A stretch of 64,000 nt of DNA from NCBI RefSeq assembly GCF_009664085.1, contig NZ_CP039268.1, positions 977,501 through 1,041,500 of the forward strand. Reading direction: 5' to 3'. Numbering within the stretch: position 1 is the stretch's first letter; each line of letters begins with the position of its first letter. Position numbers and translations under genes: made by a program. Below are positions 28,131-36,577 of the stretch, in pieces. The notes under the pieces are model-generated. The model did no database searches, was not told where the DNA came from, and saw only the letters and a program-made list of their open reading frames with translations. Source of the DNA: Thermochromatium tepidum ATCC 43061 (lineage in GTDB: Bacteria; Pseudomonadota; Gammaproteobacteria; Chromatiales; Chromatiaceae).

Positions 28131-29582
28131 TCAAGGACTCGAATCGCTCGGCGGCGGACCGAACAGCCCCTCGAACTCCCCGCTGTCGAGCAGGCTGGAG
28201 CCGCCGCTCGCGGGCAGGACGACCTCGGCTGGGTCGCCCGCGGTCGGGGCGCCGTCCAGACTCCAGCTCACCAAGCCGGGGACGGCGATGATCAGGCCCA
28301 CCATGAAGAGCTGAATCGCCAGGAAGGGCACGGCACCCCAATAGAGATCGCTCGTGCGCACGCTCGGCGGTGCAACCGAGCGCAGATAGAAGAGCGCAAA
28401 GCCAAACGGCGGATGCATGAAGCTGGTCTGCATATTGACCCCGATCAGCACCCCAAACCACACCAGATCGATCCCGAGCTTCGTGGCCACGGGCGCAAGC
28501 AGCGGCAAGACGATGAAGGAGATCTCGAAGAAATCGAGAAAGAACGCCAGCAGAAACACCAACAGATTGACGAAGATCAGAAAACCGAGCACGCCGCCTG
28601 GCAGCGAGGTCAGCAGATGCTCGACCCAAAGATCCCCGTCGACGCCGCGGAAGCTGAGACTGAAGACGCTCGCCCCAATCAGGATGAAGATGACGAAGCT
28701 CGTGATCCGGGCGGTCGCGGCCATGGATTCGATGAGCATGGCGCGCCCGAGCCGTCCCTTGACAGCGGCCAGGATCAGGGCACCGACCGCGCCCATGGCC
28801 CCGCCCTCGGTCGGGGTCGCCCAGCCGATGAAGATGGTCCCGAGCACCAAGAAGATGAGTGCCAGCGGCGGGATGAGCGCCAGCACCACGCGCCTGGCCA
28901 GGGCACGGCCATGCAGGGTGCGCGCCTCGGACGGCAGGGCCGGTGCGCGTTCCGGCCAGAGCTGGGTGTTGGCGAAGACATAGAGGGCATAGAGTCCGGT
29001 TAGGATCAGGCTGGGCAGGAGCGCGCCCTTGTACATGTCGCCCACCGAGCGCCCGAGCACGTCGGCCATCACGATCAGGACCAGCGAGGGGGGGATGATC
29101 TGGGCCAGGGTCCCGCTGGCGGCGATGACGCCGGTCGCCAGCTGCGGGTGATAGCCGTAGCGCAACATGATCGGCAGCGAGATCAGGCCCATCGCGATCA
29201 CGGTCGCGGCGATGACGCCTGTGGTCGCCGCCAAGAGTGCCCCGACGAAGACCACCGCATAGGCCAGCCCGCCGCGCGACCCGCCGAAGATCTGGCCGAT
29301 GGTATCGAGCAGGTCCTCGGCCAGTCCACTGCGTTCCAGGATCAGACCCATAAAGGTGAAGAAGGGCACCGCGAGCAGGATCTCGTTGCGCATGATCCCG
29401 AACACCCGGTCCGGCAGCGCCTGCAGCAGCGCCGGGGTGAGCATCCCGAGCTCGATCCCGATCCATCCAAACAGCATGCCCACCGCGGCAAGCGAGAAGG
29501 CGACCGGATAACCGGTCAGCAGAAACAGCACCAGGGCGCCGAACATCACCGGCGCCAGGTTGGCGGCGAGCCAGGCTGTCAT
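28131..29582 (-). CDS. TRAP transporter large permease (DctM type)
   Basis: A 483-residue inner-membrane protein with about 12 hydrophobic segments, the transport subunit of a TRAP (tripartite ATP-independent periplasmic) system. DctM signatures include VPFFTFMGLILERSGLAEDLLDT, IPPSLVLIVMADVLGRSVGDMYKGALLPSL and VWFGVLIGVNMQTSFMHPPFGFALFYLR (quoted in part). It is longer than most DctM proteins because of a soluble Pro/Ser/Glu tail of about 45 residues. AGGA lies 8 nt before its ATG. It starts one base after the dctQ stop. Confidence 0.92.
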   Translation of the reverse strand: MTAWLAANLAPVMFGALVLFLLTGYPVAFSLAAVGMLFGWIGIELGMLTPALLQALPDRVFGIMRNEILLAVPFFTFMGLILERSGLAEDLLDTIGQIFGGSRGGLAYAVVFVGALLAATTGVIAATVIAMGLISLPIMLRYGYHPQLATGVIAASGTLAQIIPPSLVLIVMADVLGRSVGDMYKGALLPSLILTGLYALYVFANTQLWPERAPALPSEARTLHGRALARRVVLALIPPLALIFLVLGTIFIGWATPTEGGAMGAVGALILAAVKGRLGRAMLIESMAATARITSFVIFILIGASVFSLSFRGVDGDLWVEHLLTSLPGGVLGFLIFVNLLVFLLAFFLDFFEISFIVLPLLAPVATKLGIDLVWFGVLIGVNMQTSFMHPPFGFALFYLRSVAPPSVRTSDLYWGAVPFLAIQLFMVGLIIAVPGLVSWSLDGAPTAGDPAEVVLPASGGSSLLDSGEFEGLFGPPPSDSSP

Positions 29583-29583
29583 C

Positions 29584-30120
29584 TCAATGTCCTCCGGTCG
29601 TCGGTTTGGAGAGTGGGCGGTGGCCGATCAGGGCGGCGAGCCCCTTGATGACCTCAGAGACCCCTTGTAGGGCCAGGAGCCCGAAGCCGACCGGGATGGC
29701 CAGCTTCATCGGCCACCAGGGGAGCCCGCCCGGATTGACCGAGGACTCGTTTTGATGGAAGGCGATGAGGAAATACCCCCAGGCGTCGATCGCGATCAGC
29801 AGACAGACCGGCAGCAGGAACAGCAGTCCGCCCAGGATCTCGACCAGTACCTGAGCGCGCACCGGCAGTCGGTTGTAGAGGATATCGACCCGCACATGCC
29901 CGCGCTCTTGGAGCGTCAGGGGCGCGTAGAGCAGAAAGATCAGCCCGAACATGAACCACTGACCCTCGATCATGGCGTTCGAGCCCCAGTCGAGGGTGTA
30001 GCGCAGGGTGGCGGTCAGGGCGCTGAGCAGCACGCTGAACAGCACCAACCACTGGACGAGCCGACCGATGTGGCGATTGAGCCGATCGATGCGGTGCGAG
30101 ACAGCGAGTAGAAACTCCAT
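29584..30120 (-). CDS. TRAP transporter small permease (DctQ type)
   Basis: A 178-residue protein with four membrane helices (LVQWLVLFSVLLSALTATLRY; WFMFGLIFLLYAPLTL; ILGGLLFLLPVCLLIAIDAW; LAIPVGFGLLALQG), the DctQ subunit that pairs with DctM. The RGHVRVDILYNRLP segment between helices 2 and 3 is typical. I use the ATG at 30120; a TTG at 30144 would add eight residues. No DctP-type substrate-binding protein is encoded next to the pair; a diguanylate cyclase gene lies just upstream instead. Substrate unknown. Confidence 0.88.
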   Translation of the reverse strand: MEFLLAVSHRIDRLNRHIGRLVQWLVLFSVLLSALTATLRYTLDWGSNAMIEGQWFMFGLIFLLYAPLTLQERGHVRVDILYNRLPVRAQVLVEILGGLLFLLPVCLLIAIDAWGYFLIAFHQNESSVNPGGLPWWPMKLAIPVGFGLLALQGVSEVIKGLAALIGHRPLSKPTTGGH

Positions 30121-30150
30121 GCGTTGGTATGACTCCAGGGTCAAGAACGA

Positions 30151-31074
30151 TCAGGCACGGACACGATTGCGTCCCTCGGACTTGGCCCGATACAGCGCCT
30201 CGTCGGCACGCGCCAGCAGCAGGTTCGCGCTCTCGTCTGGCGGATGGGTGGCGGCCACGCCGAGGCTGATCGTCACATGGTCGGCGCCGTCCGAATAGGC
30301 ATGCGGGATGCGCAGGTCATTGACGGCGGCACGGCAGGATTCGGCCAGGACGAGCGCGCCTTCCGTGTCGGTATCGGGCAGCAGCAGCACGAACTCCTCC
30401 CCGCCATAGCGCGCCGCCACATCGGCCGGACGCTGCAAACGTGCGCGCAGTGCGTTGGCGACGCGCCGCAGACACTCGTCACCCTGACCGTGTCCATAGT
30501 GATCGTTATAGGATTTGAAATGATCGACATCGACCATGACCACGGCCAGTGGTGTCCCCTCGCGAGCGGCACGCGCCCATTCCCGTTGCAGCGCTACATC
30601 GAAATAGCGCCGGTTGGGGATATGGGTCAGGCCGTCGAGCAAGGCGAGGCTTTCGAGCAGGTCGGTCTTGCGTTTGAGGTTGACATGGGTACGCACGCGC
30701 GCGCGCACGATCGGCAGATGGAAAGGCTTGGTGATATAATCGACCGCCCCCAGGCCCAGTCCGAGCGCCTCCTCCTCGGCCTCATCCTTGGCGGTGACGA
30801 AGATGACCGGGATGTGACTGGTGCGCGGATCACCCTTAAGACGCCGGCAGACCTCGTAGCCATCCATCTCGGGCATCATGACGTCGAGCAAGATCAGATC
30901 CGGCGGCGGCTCGCTGGCAGCGATCTCTAACGCTTTGGTACCGCTGGTGGCGACCCGCACGCGATAGTCCGATTTGAGGGTATCGGCCAGGACGCGGATA
31001 TTGGCCGGCATGTCGTCGACGATCAGGATCGAGGGCAGCAGGTCTTCGGGGTTGGAACTGGGCGGACTCGACAT
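30151..31074 (-). CDS. Response regulator with GGDEF domain (diguanylate cyclase)
   Basis: A 307-residue PleD-like protein: receiver domain (about 14-135, phospho-acceptor D64 in DLILLDVMMPEMDG) followed by a cyclase domain with YGGEEFVLLL (GGEEF at about 224-228) and an inhibitory RxxD site (RPAD) five residues before it. It should make c-di-GMP when phosphorylated and be subject to product inhibition. GGAG lies 8 nt before the ATG. It ends 30 nt before the TRAP small-permease gene on the same strand. The cognate kinase is not adjacent. Confidence 0.93.
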   Translation of the reverse strand: MSSPPSSNPEDLLPSILIVDDMPANIRVLADTLKSDYRVRVATSGTKALEIAASEPPPDLILLDVMMPEMDGYEVCRRLKGDPRTSHIPVIFVTAKDEAEEEALGLGLGAVDYITKPFHLPIVRARVRTHVNLKRKTDLLESLALLDGLTHIPNRRYFDVALQREWARAAREGTPLAVVMVDVDHFKSYNDHYGHGQGDECLRRVANALRARLQRPADVAARYGGEEFVLLLPDTDTEGALVLAESCRAAVNDLRIPHAYSDGADHVTISLGVAATHPPDESANLLLARADEALYRAKSEGRNRVRA

Positions 31075-31179
31075 CAGGACAGCTCCGGCGCGCTTAACAG
31101 GGGACGACAGACGGTCGATCTCAATCAGAACCCTATCATAAGTCGAAGGCCTCGATCGCCATACCGAACGGCGCGCTCG

Positions 31180-32034
31180 TCAGGGATCCGTCAGCACGGT
31201 CTGGCAGGCGAAGGGCATCTCGGACTCGGCTGCTCGCTTGGCCGGGCCCTTGTTTTTGGACTGACCGCTCAACACCGCGTCGCTCAGCCACCAGGCCAGA
31301 TCCTCGCCGCAGCCATCGCCAGGCGGGATGGGCGACTGGTCCTCGCAGCTCGGGCTGTCGGCAGGACAGGCCAGACGCACATGGAAGTGGGCATCATGGC
31401 CCCACCAGGGGCGCACCTTGCGCAACCAGGTCCGATCGCCGCGCGCGCGGCGGCAGAGCTCCTGTTTGATGGCCGCGTTGACGAAGAGGCGATCGACGCG
31501 CGGATGCCGTGCCGCCGACTCGATCAGGGCGAACTGACTCGGACCCCAATGTTCGCTGACCGTGCGTCCATCGGGTGCGACCATGCTCGGCGGATCGGGG
31601 CGATCGTCCATCAGTTGCCGGGCCGCCGCGGGCGAGTCGGCCAGGGTGAACCAGATATCCACGTCGAGCCCATTCTGATGACTGCGGTGCGAAGAGGGCA
31701 TGGGCCCGCCGCGCGGCTGGCTGAGGTCGCCGATCATGACCAACCGGGCGCCACGCTGTCGTTGGGCGCGTCCCAGATCCGTGATGAAACGGATCAGATC
31801 TGGATGGCCATAGTAGCGGTTGCGATCGCGGCGGATGCTGACATAGCCGGGTCCGGTCTCGGGCAGGGCATAGGCCCCGCCGATACAGCCGTTGGCCGCA
31901 CTGCCGATGACCTGCGTCATACCGGACGATGGGGATCGGACCTCGCCCCAGGGGCTGGCTGAGGGTTGGGCCGTCAACAGGCCAAGACTCAGCGCCAAGA
32001 CCGGGCGGATAGCGCGCATACGCGCCGCAGACAT
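31180..32034 (-). CDS. mepA: Penicillin-insensitive murein endopeptidase MepA
   Basis: A 284-residue exported zinc endopeptidase that cuts peptidoglycan crosslinks. After a signal peptide (IRPVLALSLGLLTAQPSAS) come the family blocks NGCIGGAYALP, MPSSHRSHQNGLDVDIWF with His/Asp zinc ligands, and WWGHDAHFHVRLACP with the third His and catalytic His. Four late cysteines (SCEDQ, DGCGEDL and others) resemble the disulfides of MepA. The ATG at 32034 has GGAGGAG 6 nt upstream, better than the one at 32052. It begins 14 nt after ffh ends. Confidence 0.93.
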   Translation of the reverse strand: MSAARMRAIRPVLALSLGLLTAQPSASPWGEVRSPSSGMTQVIGSAANGCIGGAYALPETGPGYVSIRRDRNRYYGHPDLIRFITDLGRAQRQRGARLVMIGDLSQPRGGPMPSSHRSHQNGLDVDIWFTLADSPAAARQLMDDRPDPPSMVAPDGRTVSEHWGPSQFALIESAARHPRVDRLFVNAAIKQELCRRARGDRTWLRKVRPWWGHDAHFHVRLACPADSPSCEDQSPIPPGDGCGEDLAWWLSDAVLSGQSKNKGPAKRAAESEMPFACQTVLTDP

Positions 32035-32048
32035 CTTGAACTCCTCCA

Positions 32049-33458
32049 TCACAACGGAAAACCACCTGGCGGCATCCCACCCGGAGGAAAGCCACCGCCC
32101 GGTGGCAGGATCCCAGGCGGCAGTCGTCCTTGCAGCGAGCGCATCATCTTGGCCATGCCGCCGCCCTTCATCTTCTTCATCAGCTTCTGCATCTGCATGA
32201 ACTGCTTGAGGAGTTGATTGACATCCTGTACCTGGGTGCCGGAACCAGCGGCGATGCGGCGCTTGCGCGAGCCCTTGATGATGGCCGGAAAGCGGCGTTC
32301 TTGGGGTGTCATCGAGTTGATGATGGCTATCAGCTTGCTCATTTCCTTGTCGCTGGCCTTGTGCTTGATGTGGTCCGGGATCTGGTTCATGCCGGGGAGC
32401 TTCTCCATCAGGCTCAGCATGCCCCCCATCTTGTTCATCTGTTCTAGCTGTTCCTTGAAGTCGGCCAGATCGAAGTCCTTGCCCTTCTTGAGCTTCTTGA
32501 CCAGCTTTTCGGCCTGTTCACGATCGACCCTGGCCTGGACCTCCTCGACCAGCGAGACCACGTCGCCCATGCCGAGGATCCGCGAGGCCACGCGGTCGGG
32601 ATGGAAGGGTTCGAGTGCGGTGGTGCGCTCGCCGGTGCCGAGGAACTTGATCGGCTTGCCGGTGATCTGGCGGATCGAGAGCGCCGCACCGCCGCGCGCG
32701 TCGCCATCGGTCTTGGTCAGGATGACGCCGGTCAGGGGTAGGGCCTGGTCGAATGCCTTGGCGGTATTGGCGGCGTCCTGACCCGTCATGGCATCGACTA
32801 CGAACAGGGTCTCGATCGGCTTGATGGCCGCGTGGATGCGTTTGAGCTCATCCATCATCTCGGCGTCGATATGAAGCCGACCGGCGGTGTCGACGATCAG
32901 GACGTCCTTGAACCGCTTGCGGGCGGTGTCGAGCGCGCGCTGGGCGATCTGGACCGGATCCTCATCGCTCCGGCTGGGGCAGAACTCGGCACCAACCTCG
33001 CCGGCGACAGTGCGCAACTGTTCGATGGCCGCGGGACGATAGACGTCGCAGCTCGTCACCATCACGGACTTCTTCTGCTTCTCCTGCAGCCAGCGCGCAA
33101 GCTTGGCGACACTAGTGGTCTTACCCGAACCTTGCAGACCGGCCATGAGGATGACCGCCGGCGGCTGGGTGGCCAGATCCAGGCGCTCGTTGGCCACGCC
33201 CATCAGCTTGACCAGCTCATCGTTGACGATCTTGATCAGCACCTGCCCGGGCGTCAGGCTCTTGGTGACGGCCGCGCCGAGCGCCTGCGCGCGGATGTCC
33301 TCGATGAATTGACGCACCACAGGCAGCGCGACATCGGCCTCCAGGAGGGCCAGGCGCACCTCGCGCAGGGTATCCTTGATGTTGTCCTCGGTCAGACGCC
33401 CCTGACCGCGCAGATGGGTCAGGACCGTCTCGAAGCGATCCTGGAGTTTCTGGAACAT
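32049..33458 (-). CDS. ffh: Signal recognition particle protein Ffh
   Basis: A 469-residue SRP GTPase that binds signal sequences and 4.5S RNA and docks with FtsY. It has the N domain, the G domain (GLQGSGKTTS near 105, DTAGR near 190, TKTDGD near 248) and a methionine-rich M domain (QLLKQFMQMQKLMKKMKGG). The last 30 residues form a Gly/Pro tail of PPGG-type repeats (LPPGILPPGGGFPPGGMPP), not part of the conserved M domain. The start at 33458 gives MFQKLQDRF, the normal N-terminus. It diverges from ypjD. Confidence 0.97.
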   Translation of the reverse strand: MFQKLQDRFETVLTHLRGQGRLTEDNIKDTLREVRLALLEADVALPVVRQFIEDIRAQALGAAVTKSLTPGQVLIKIVNDELVKLMGVANERLDLATQPPAVILMAGLQGSGKTTSVAKLARWLQEKQKKSVMVTSCDVYRPAAIEQLRTVAGEVGAEFCPSRSDEDPVQIAQRALDTARKRFKDVLIVDTAGRLHIDAEMMDELKRIHAAIKPIETLFVVDAMTGQDAANTAKAFDQALPLTGVILTKTDGDARGGAALSIRQITGKPIKFLGTGERTTALEPFHPDRVASRILGMGDVVSLVEEVQARVDREQAEKLVKKLKKGKDFDLADFKEQLEQMNKMGGMLSLMEKLPGMNQIPDHIKHKASDKEMSKLIAIINSMTPQERRFPAIIKGSRKRRIAAGSGTQVQDVNQLLKQFMQMQKLMKKMKGGGMAKMMRSLQGRLPPGILPPGGGFPPGGMPPGGFPL

Positions 33459-33541
33459 GATCAAACCTCGATCAGGGCATCTCGCGCGAGACACCCTGGC
33501 CTGGATGAAGTTGGAAGACAGATGGCGAATGTTGCCATCGG

Positions 33542-33568
33542 TTTACGGCAAGGCGCTGTGAGTATAAT
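33542..33568 (+). promoter_or_regulatory. Putative sigma-70 promoter for ypjD
   Basis: A perfect TATAAT at 33563-33568 lies 58 nt before the ypjD ATG. A weak -35 match, TTTACG, stands at 33542-33547 with 15-nt spacing. It lies in the divergent gap between ffh and ypjD. Confidence 0.45.
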
Positions 33569-33626
33569 GTAGAGCCTTCATTGCCCGATACGGTTTGCGA
33601 CCGTCACTCGTTTCAAGACTTCATCC

Positions 33627-34439
33627 ATGATCCACATCTTCCTCGCCTATCTCACCACGATCCTTTACCTGACTGCGACCACCTTCATCGGTATCCGTCT
33701 GTTCCATCCGGAGGGGCGGATTCTCCCTCGTAACCTGGCGATCTCGGTCGGCTTTGTTGGTCTGTTGCTCCATAGCTGGCTGCTGTGGGATGGGATCTTC
33801 AGTCATGGCGGTCTTAACCTCGGGTTCTATCATGCCCTGGCCTTGACCTCCTGGACCGTTATCGCATTGTTGTTGGTCTCCAGCCTGACCAAGCCGGTCG
33901 ACAACCTTGGACTGATCCTGCTGCCAGCAGCGGCCATGAGTCTGCTTTTGGAGGCGCACATGGTCGATGTCGGGTTCATGCGCGAATCGGCGAGTACCGC
34001 GCTCAAGATCCATGTGTTGCTGTCGATGCTGGCCTACAGTCTGCTCACACTGGCGGCGGTGCAGGCGATATTGCTGGCGGTGCAGGATCATCATCTCCGC
34101 AACCGGCATCCAACCGGCTTCGTGCGCACCCTGCCGCCGCTCGAGACCATGGAGAGCCTGCTGTTTGAGATGATCACGGCCGGTTTCGTGTTGCTAACGC
34201 TGGCGTTGTTGAGCGGCTTTGCCTTCCTGGAGAATATGTTTGCGCAACATCTGGTGCACAAGACCGTGCTCTCGGTGCTGGCCTGGCTGGTATTCGGCGG
34301 GCTCCTGGTCGGGCGCTTCCGCAACGGTTGGCGCGGGCGCACCGCCATTGTCTGGGCCCTGGGCGGGTTCGCGATCCTGATCCTGGCCTATTTCGGCAGT
34401 AAGGCGGTCCTGCAATTTGTCTTGCAACGCGCCGGGTGA
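33627..34439 (+). CDS. ypjD: CcsA-type inner membrane protein YpjD
   Basis: A 270-residue protein with about eight membrane helices, of the cytochrome c assembly (CcsA/CcmC) family. The YpjD type lies next to ffh in gammaproteobacteria. Conserved features are the His residues FYHALALTSW and ALKIHVLLSMLAYSLLTLAA and, near the C-terminus, HKTVLSVLAWLVFGGLLVGR. These His are heme ligands in CcsA relatives. A real role for YpjD in heme handling is not established. It ends 24 nt before tRNA-Lys. Confidence 0.9.
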   Translation: MIHIFLAYLTTILYLTATTFIGIRLFHPEGRILPRNLAISVGFVGLLLHSWLLWDGIFSHGGLNLGFYHALALTSWTVIALLLVSSLTKPVDNLGLILLPAAAMSLLLEAHMVDVGFMRESASTALKIHVLLSMLAYSLLTLAAVQAILLAVQDHHLRNRHPTGFVRTLPPLETMESLLFEMITAGFVLLTLALLSGFAFLENMFAQHLVHKTVLSVLAWLVFGGLLVGRFRNGWRGRTAIVWALGGFAILILAYFGSKAVLQFVLQRAG

Positions 34440-34448
34440 CTTTACTAT
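34422..34448 (+). promoter_or_regulatory. Putative promoter of tRNA-Lys
   Basis: TTGCAA (34422-34427) and TACTAT (34443-34448) are spaced 15 nt apart, 16 nt before the mature tRNA 5' end, overlapping the 3' end of ypjD. The discriminator region is GC-rich, as in stable RNA promoters. Confidence 0.4.
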
Positions 34449-34463
34449 GATGCCTTGCCCTAT

Positions 34464-34539
34464 GCGCCCTTAGCTCAGTCGGTAGAGCATCTGACTTTTA
34501 ATCAGGTGGTCGCGCGTTCGAGTCGCGCAGGGCGCACCA
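34464..34539 (+). tRNA. tRNA-Lys (anticodon UUU)
   Basis: A 76-nt cloverleaf with encoded CCA. Acceptor stem GCGCCCT pairs with AGGGCGC, discriminator A; D-stem GCTC/GAGC; anticodon stem TCTGA/TCAGG around loop CTTTTAA with anticodon TTT; T-stem GCGCG/CGCGC with loop TTCGAGT. All stems pair fully apart from one G-U. It is followed at once by an intrinsic terminator, so it is transcribed as a single tRNA. Confidence 0.97.
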
Positions 34540-34547
34540 GATAGAAC

Positions 34548-34583
34548 AAAGGCTTACGCGGATCGTTTCGGTAAGCCTTTTTT
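34548..34583 (+). terminator. Rho-independent terminator of tRNA-Lys
   Basis: AAAGGCTTAC (34548-34557) pairs perfectly with GTAAGCCTTT (34571-34580) and runs into TTTTTT, a classic intrinsic terminator 8 nt after the tRNA. Confidence 0.9.
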
Positions 34584-34815
34584 CGTGTAGGCGGTTGGAA
34601 ACGGCCTAGCCTTTGATTGGATGAGTTTCGGCGCTTATTCCCCACCAGCCGGGTGTGCCTCCGAGAGGCTACGACGAGGATCGTAGGTGTGCAAGCAACA
34701 CTCGCCTCTTGATCCCTCGACCGGCAACAGCCGGACTGCTCGGTGCCGCAGGTGCGCATGGAGGACTGGGCCGGTTTATACTGGCTCGTCTTGCCATTTC
34801 TCTCGAACATCCATC

Positions 34816-35868
34816 ATGCGCCGTACCGACGACCTCCGTATCCGCGACATCACCCATGTGCGTTCCCCGCGCGAGCTACACGAGGAATATCCGCTCTCCG
34901 AGACCGCGGCTGAGACCATCTACACTACCCGGCACGATATCCAGCGCATCCTGCACGGACGCGATGACCGGTTGCTGGTAGTGGTCGGACCCTGCTCGGT
35001 CCATGACCCGGAGGCCGCGCTCGAATACGCCGGGCGTCTCAAGCCGCTGCGCGAGGCGCTCTCCGAGCAGTTGCTGATCGTCATGCGCGTCTATTTCGAG
35101 AAACCCCGGACCACGGTCGGCTGGAAGGGTCTGATCAATGATCCCAATCTCGACGGCAGTTTCGAGATCAACAAGGGGCTGGGGATCGCGCGCAAGCTGC
35201 TGCTGGATCTCAACGAGATGGGGGTACCGACCGGGACCGAGTTCCTGGATCTCATCAGCCCGCAATACATCGCCGATCAGGTGAGCTGGGGGGCAATCGG
35301 CGCCCGCACCACCGAGAGCCAGGGTCACCGCGAGCTGGCCTCGGGGTTGTCCTGTCCGGTTGGCTTCAAGAACGCGACCAATGGGGACGTGAAGGTCGCC
35401 ATCGACGCCATCCATGCCGCTGCGCGCCCCCATGTCTTTATGTCCGTCACCAAGGAAGGGAGGTCGGCCATCTTCAGCACCACAGGCAACGTGGATACAC
35501 ACATCATCCTGCGCGGCGGTCAGCGCCCGAACTATGACACCGAGAGCGTCAACATCGCCGCCGAGCAGATCTCGGCCTCGGGGCTCATCCCCAAGATCAT
35601 GATCGACTTCAGCCACGCCAACAGCGGCAAGCGTCCCGAAAAACAGATCCTGATCTGTCAGGACGTCTCTGGCCAGATCGCGCGCGGCGACCGGCGCATC
35701 ATGGGGGTGATGATCGAGAGCCATCTGGTCGCCGGTAATCAGAACCCCGCGCCACGTGACGAACTCGTCTATGGCCAGAGCATCACAGATGCCTGCGTCG
35801 GCTGGGACGACACCGAACCCATGCTGCACGAGCTGGCCGAGGCGGTCGCCAAGCGACGCGGCGACTGA
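34816..35868 (+). CDS. aroG: 3-deoxy-7-phosphoheptulonate synthase (DAHP synthase, type I)
   Basis: A 350-residue enzyme for the first step of aromatic amino acid synthesis, joining phosphoenolpyruvate and erythrose 4-phosphate. Family motifs are LLVVVGPCSVHDPEAALEYA (about 52-71), MRVYFEKPRTTVGWKGLIND, GARTTESQGHRELASGLSCP and IMIDFSHANSGK. The N-terminus (RRTDDLRIRDI) is closest to AroG among the E. coli isozymes, but which aromatic end-product inhibits it cannot be read with certainty. A possible -10 (TATACT, 34777-34782) lies upstream in a 230-nt gap without other features. Confidence 0.93.
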   Translation: MRRTDDLRIRDITHVRSPRELHEEYPLSETAAETIYTTRHDIQRILHGRDDRLLVVVGPCSVHDPEAALEYAGRLKPLREALSEQLLIVMRVYFEKPRTTVGWKGLINDPNLDGSFEINKGLGIARKLLLDLNEMGVPTGTEFLDLISPQYIADQVSWGAIGARTTESQGHRELASGLSCPVGFKNATNGDVKVAIDAIHAAARPHVFMSVTKEGRSAIFSTTGNVDTHIILRGGQRPNYDTESVNIAAEQISASGLIPKIMIDFSHANSGKRPEKQILICQDVSGQIARGDRRIMGVMIESHLVAGNQNPAPRDELVYGQSITDACVGWDDTEPMLHELAEAVAKRRGD

Positions 35869-36003
35869 CCGCGCCATATCGATCACGCACGATGGAGTAG
35901 TTTTCGTTTTTGATCGAGGGTCTGTCTCGACGTCTTCAGAGGCCGTCTTACCGAAGCGGCTTGATTGGACGGTCACGACTTGGACACATAAAGGAGGCCT
36001 ATC

Positions 36004-36516
36004 ATGACAGCGATCTCTACCCAACCTGCCTATCCGGCACGGCTCCTTGGCCTCTGGCTGATGCTGACCACCGTTCCAGTCTCGGCCCAGATCTACAAAT
36101 GCCGCCAGCCCGACGGGAGCCTCAGCTATCAGCAGACAGCCTGTGTCGCTCAGACCGAGCCTGAGCGCATCCCGGTCGACATCCGCGGACCGGACGGAAG
36201 CGAGCGCACCCCATCCAAGGTGGACTATTCGGTCGTGGCCCAGGCCGAGCATCTGCGCGCCGAGCGTGAGGCCCGCGAATGGGCGCATCTCCAGGCGCGA
36301 CGCGAGGCCGAGGCGCAGGCCAGGGCGCTCAAGGCCGCTGCCAAGCCGGATCACAACACCGACTTTGACCCAGTCAAATGTGCCCGCCATCGGGGCGAGG
36401 TCGCCAAATGGCGCCGGAAGGTGAGAAGCAGCTATCGTAACCGCGACCAGAGGGATTACAACCAAAGCAAGCTCACGTATCACCAGGCCCTGGTCGAACG
36501 CTATTGTAAGTCATGA
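36004..36516 (+). CDS. DUF4124 domain exported protein
   Basis: A 170-residue protein with a signal peptide (LLGLWLMLTTVPVSAQ), then the DUF4124 motif IYKCRQPDGSLSYQQTAC (about 31-48) with two cysteines. A charged, probably helical region follows (about 75-125, HLRAEREAREWAHLQARREA). The C-terminus has two more cysteines and many basic residues. The domain is common in exported proteins of Chromatiales and has no known function. AAGGAGG lies 7 nt before the ATG, a strong ribosome binding site. Convergent with mtgA. Confidence 0.85.
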   Translation: MTAISTQPAYPARLLGLWLMLTTVPVSAQIYKCRQPDGSLSYQQTACVAQTEPERIPVDIRGPDGSERTPSKVDYSVVAQAEHLRAEREAREWAHLQARREAEAQARALKAAAKPDHNTDFDPVKCARHRGEVAKWRRKVRSSYRNRDQRDYNQSKLTYHQALVERYCKS

Positions 36517-36577
36517 GTTCGCAGCGCTTGCGCTTGGAGTCTGCCAGGCCATTCGGCGGCAACCCCCGTGCCGAATG

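Noticed and set aside
34876-36483. A 535-residue minus-strand frame across DAHP synthase and the DUF4124 gene
   Set aside because: Antisense to two well-supported genes and spanning the gap between them; no motif recognised.
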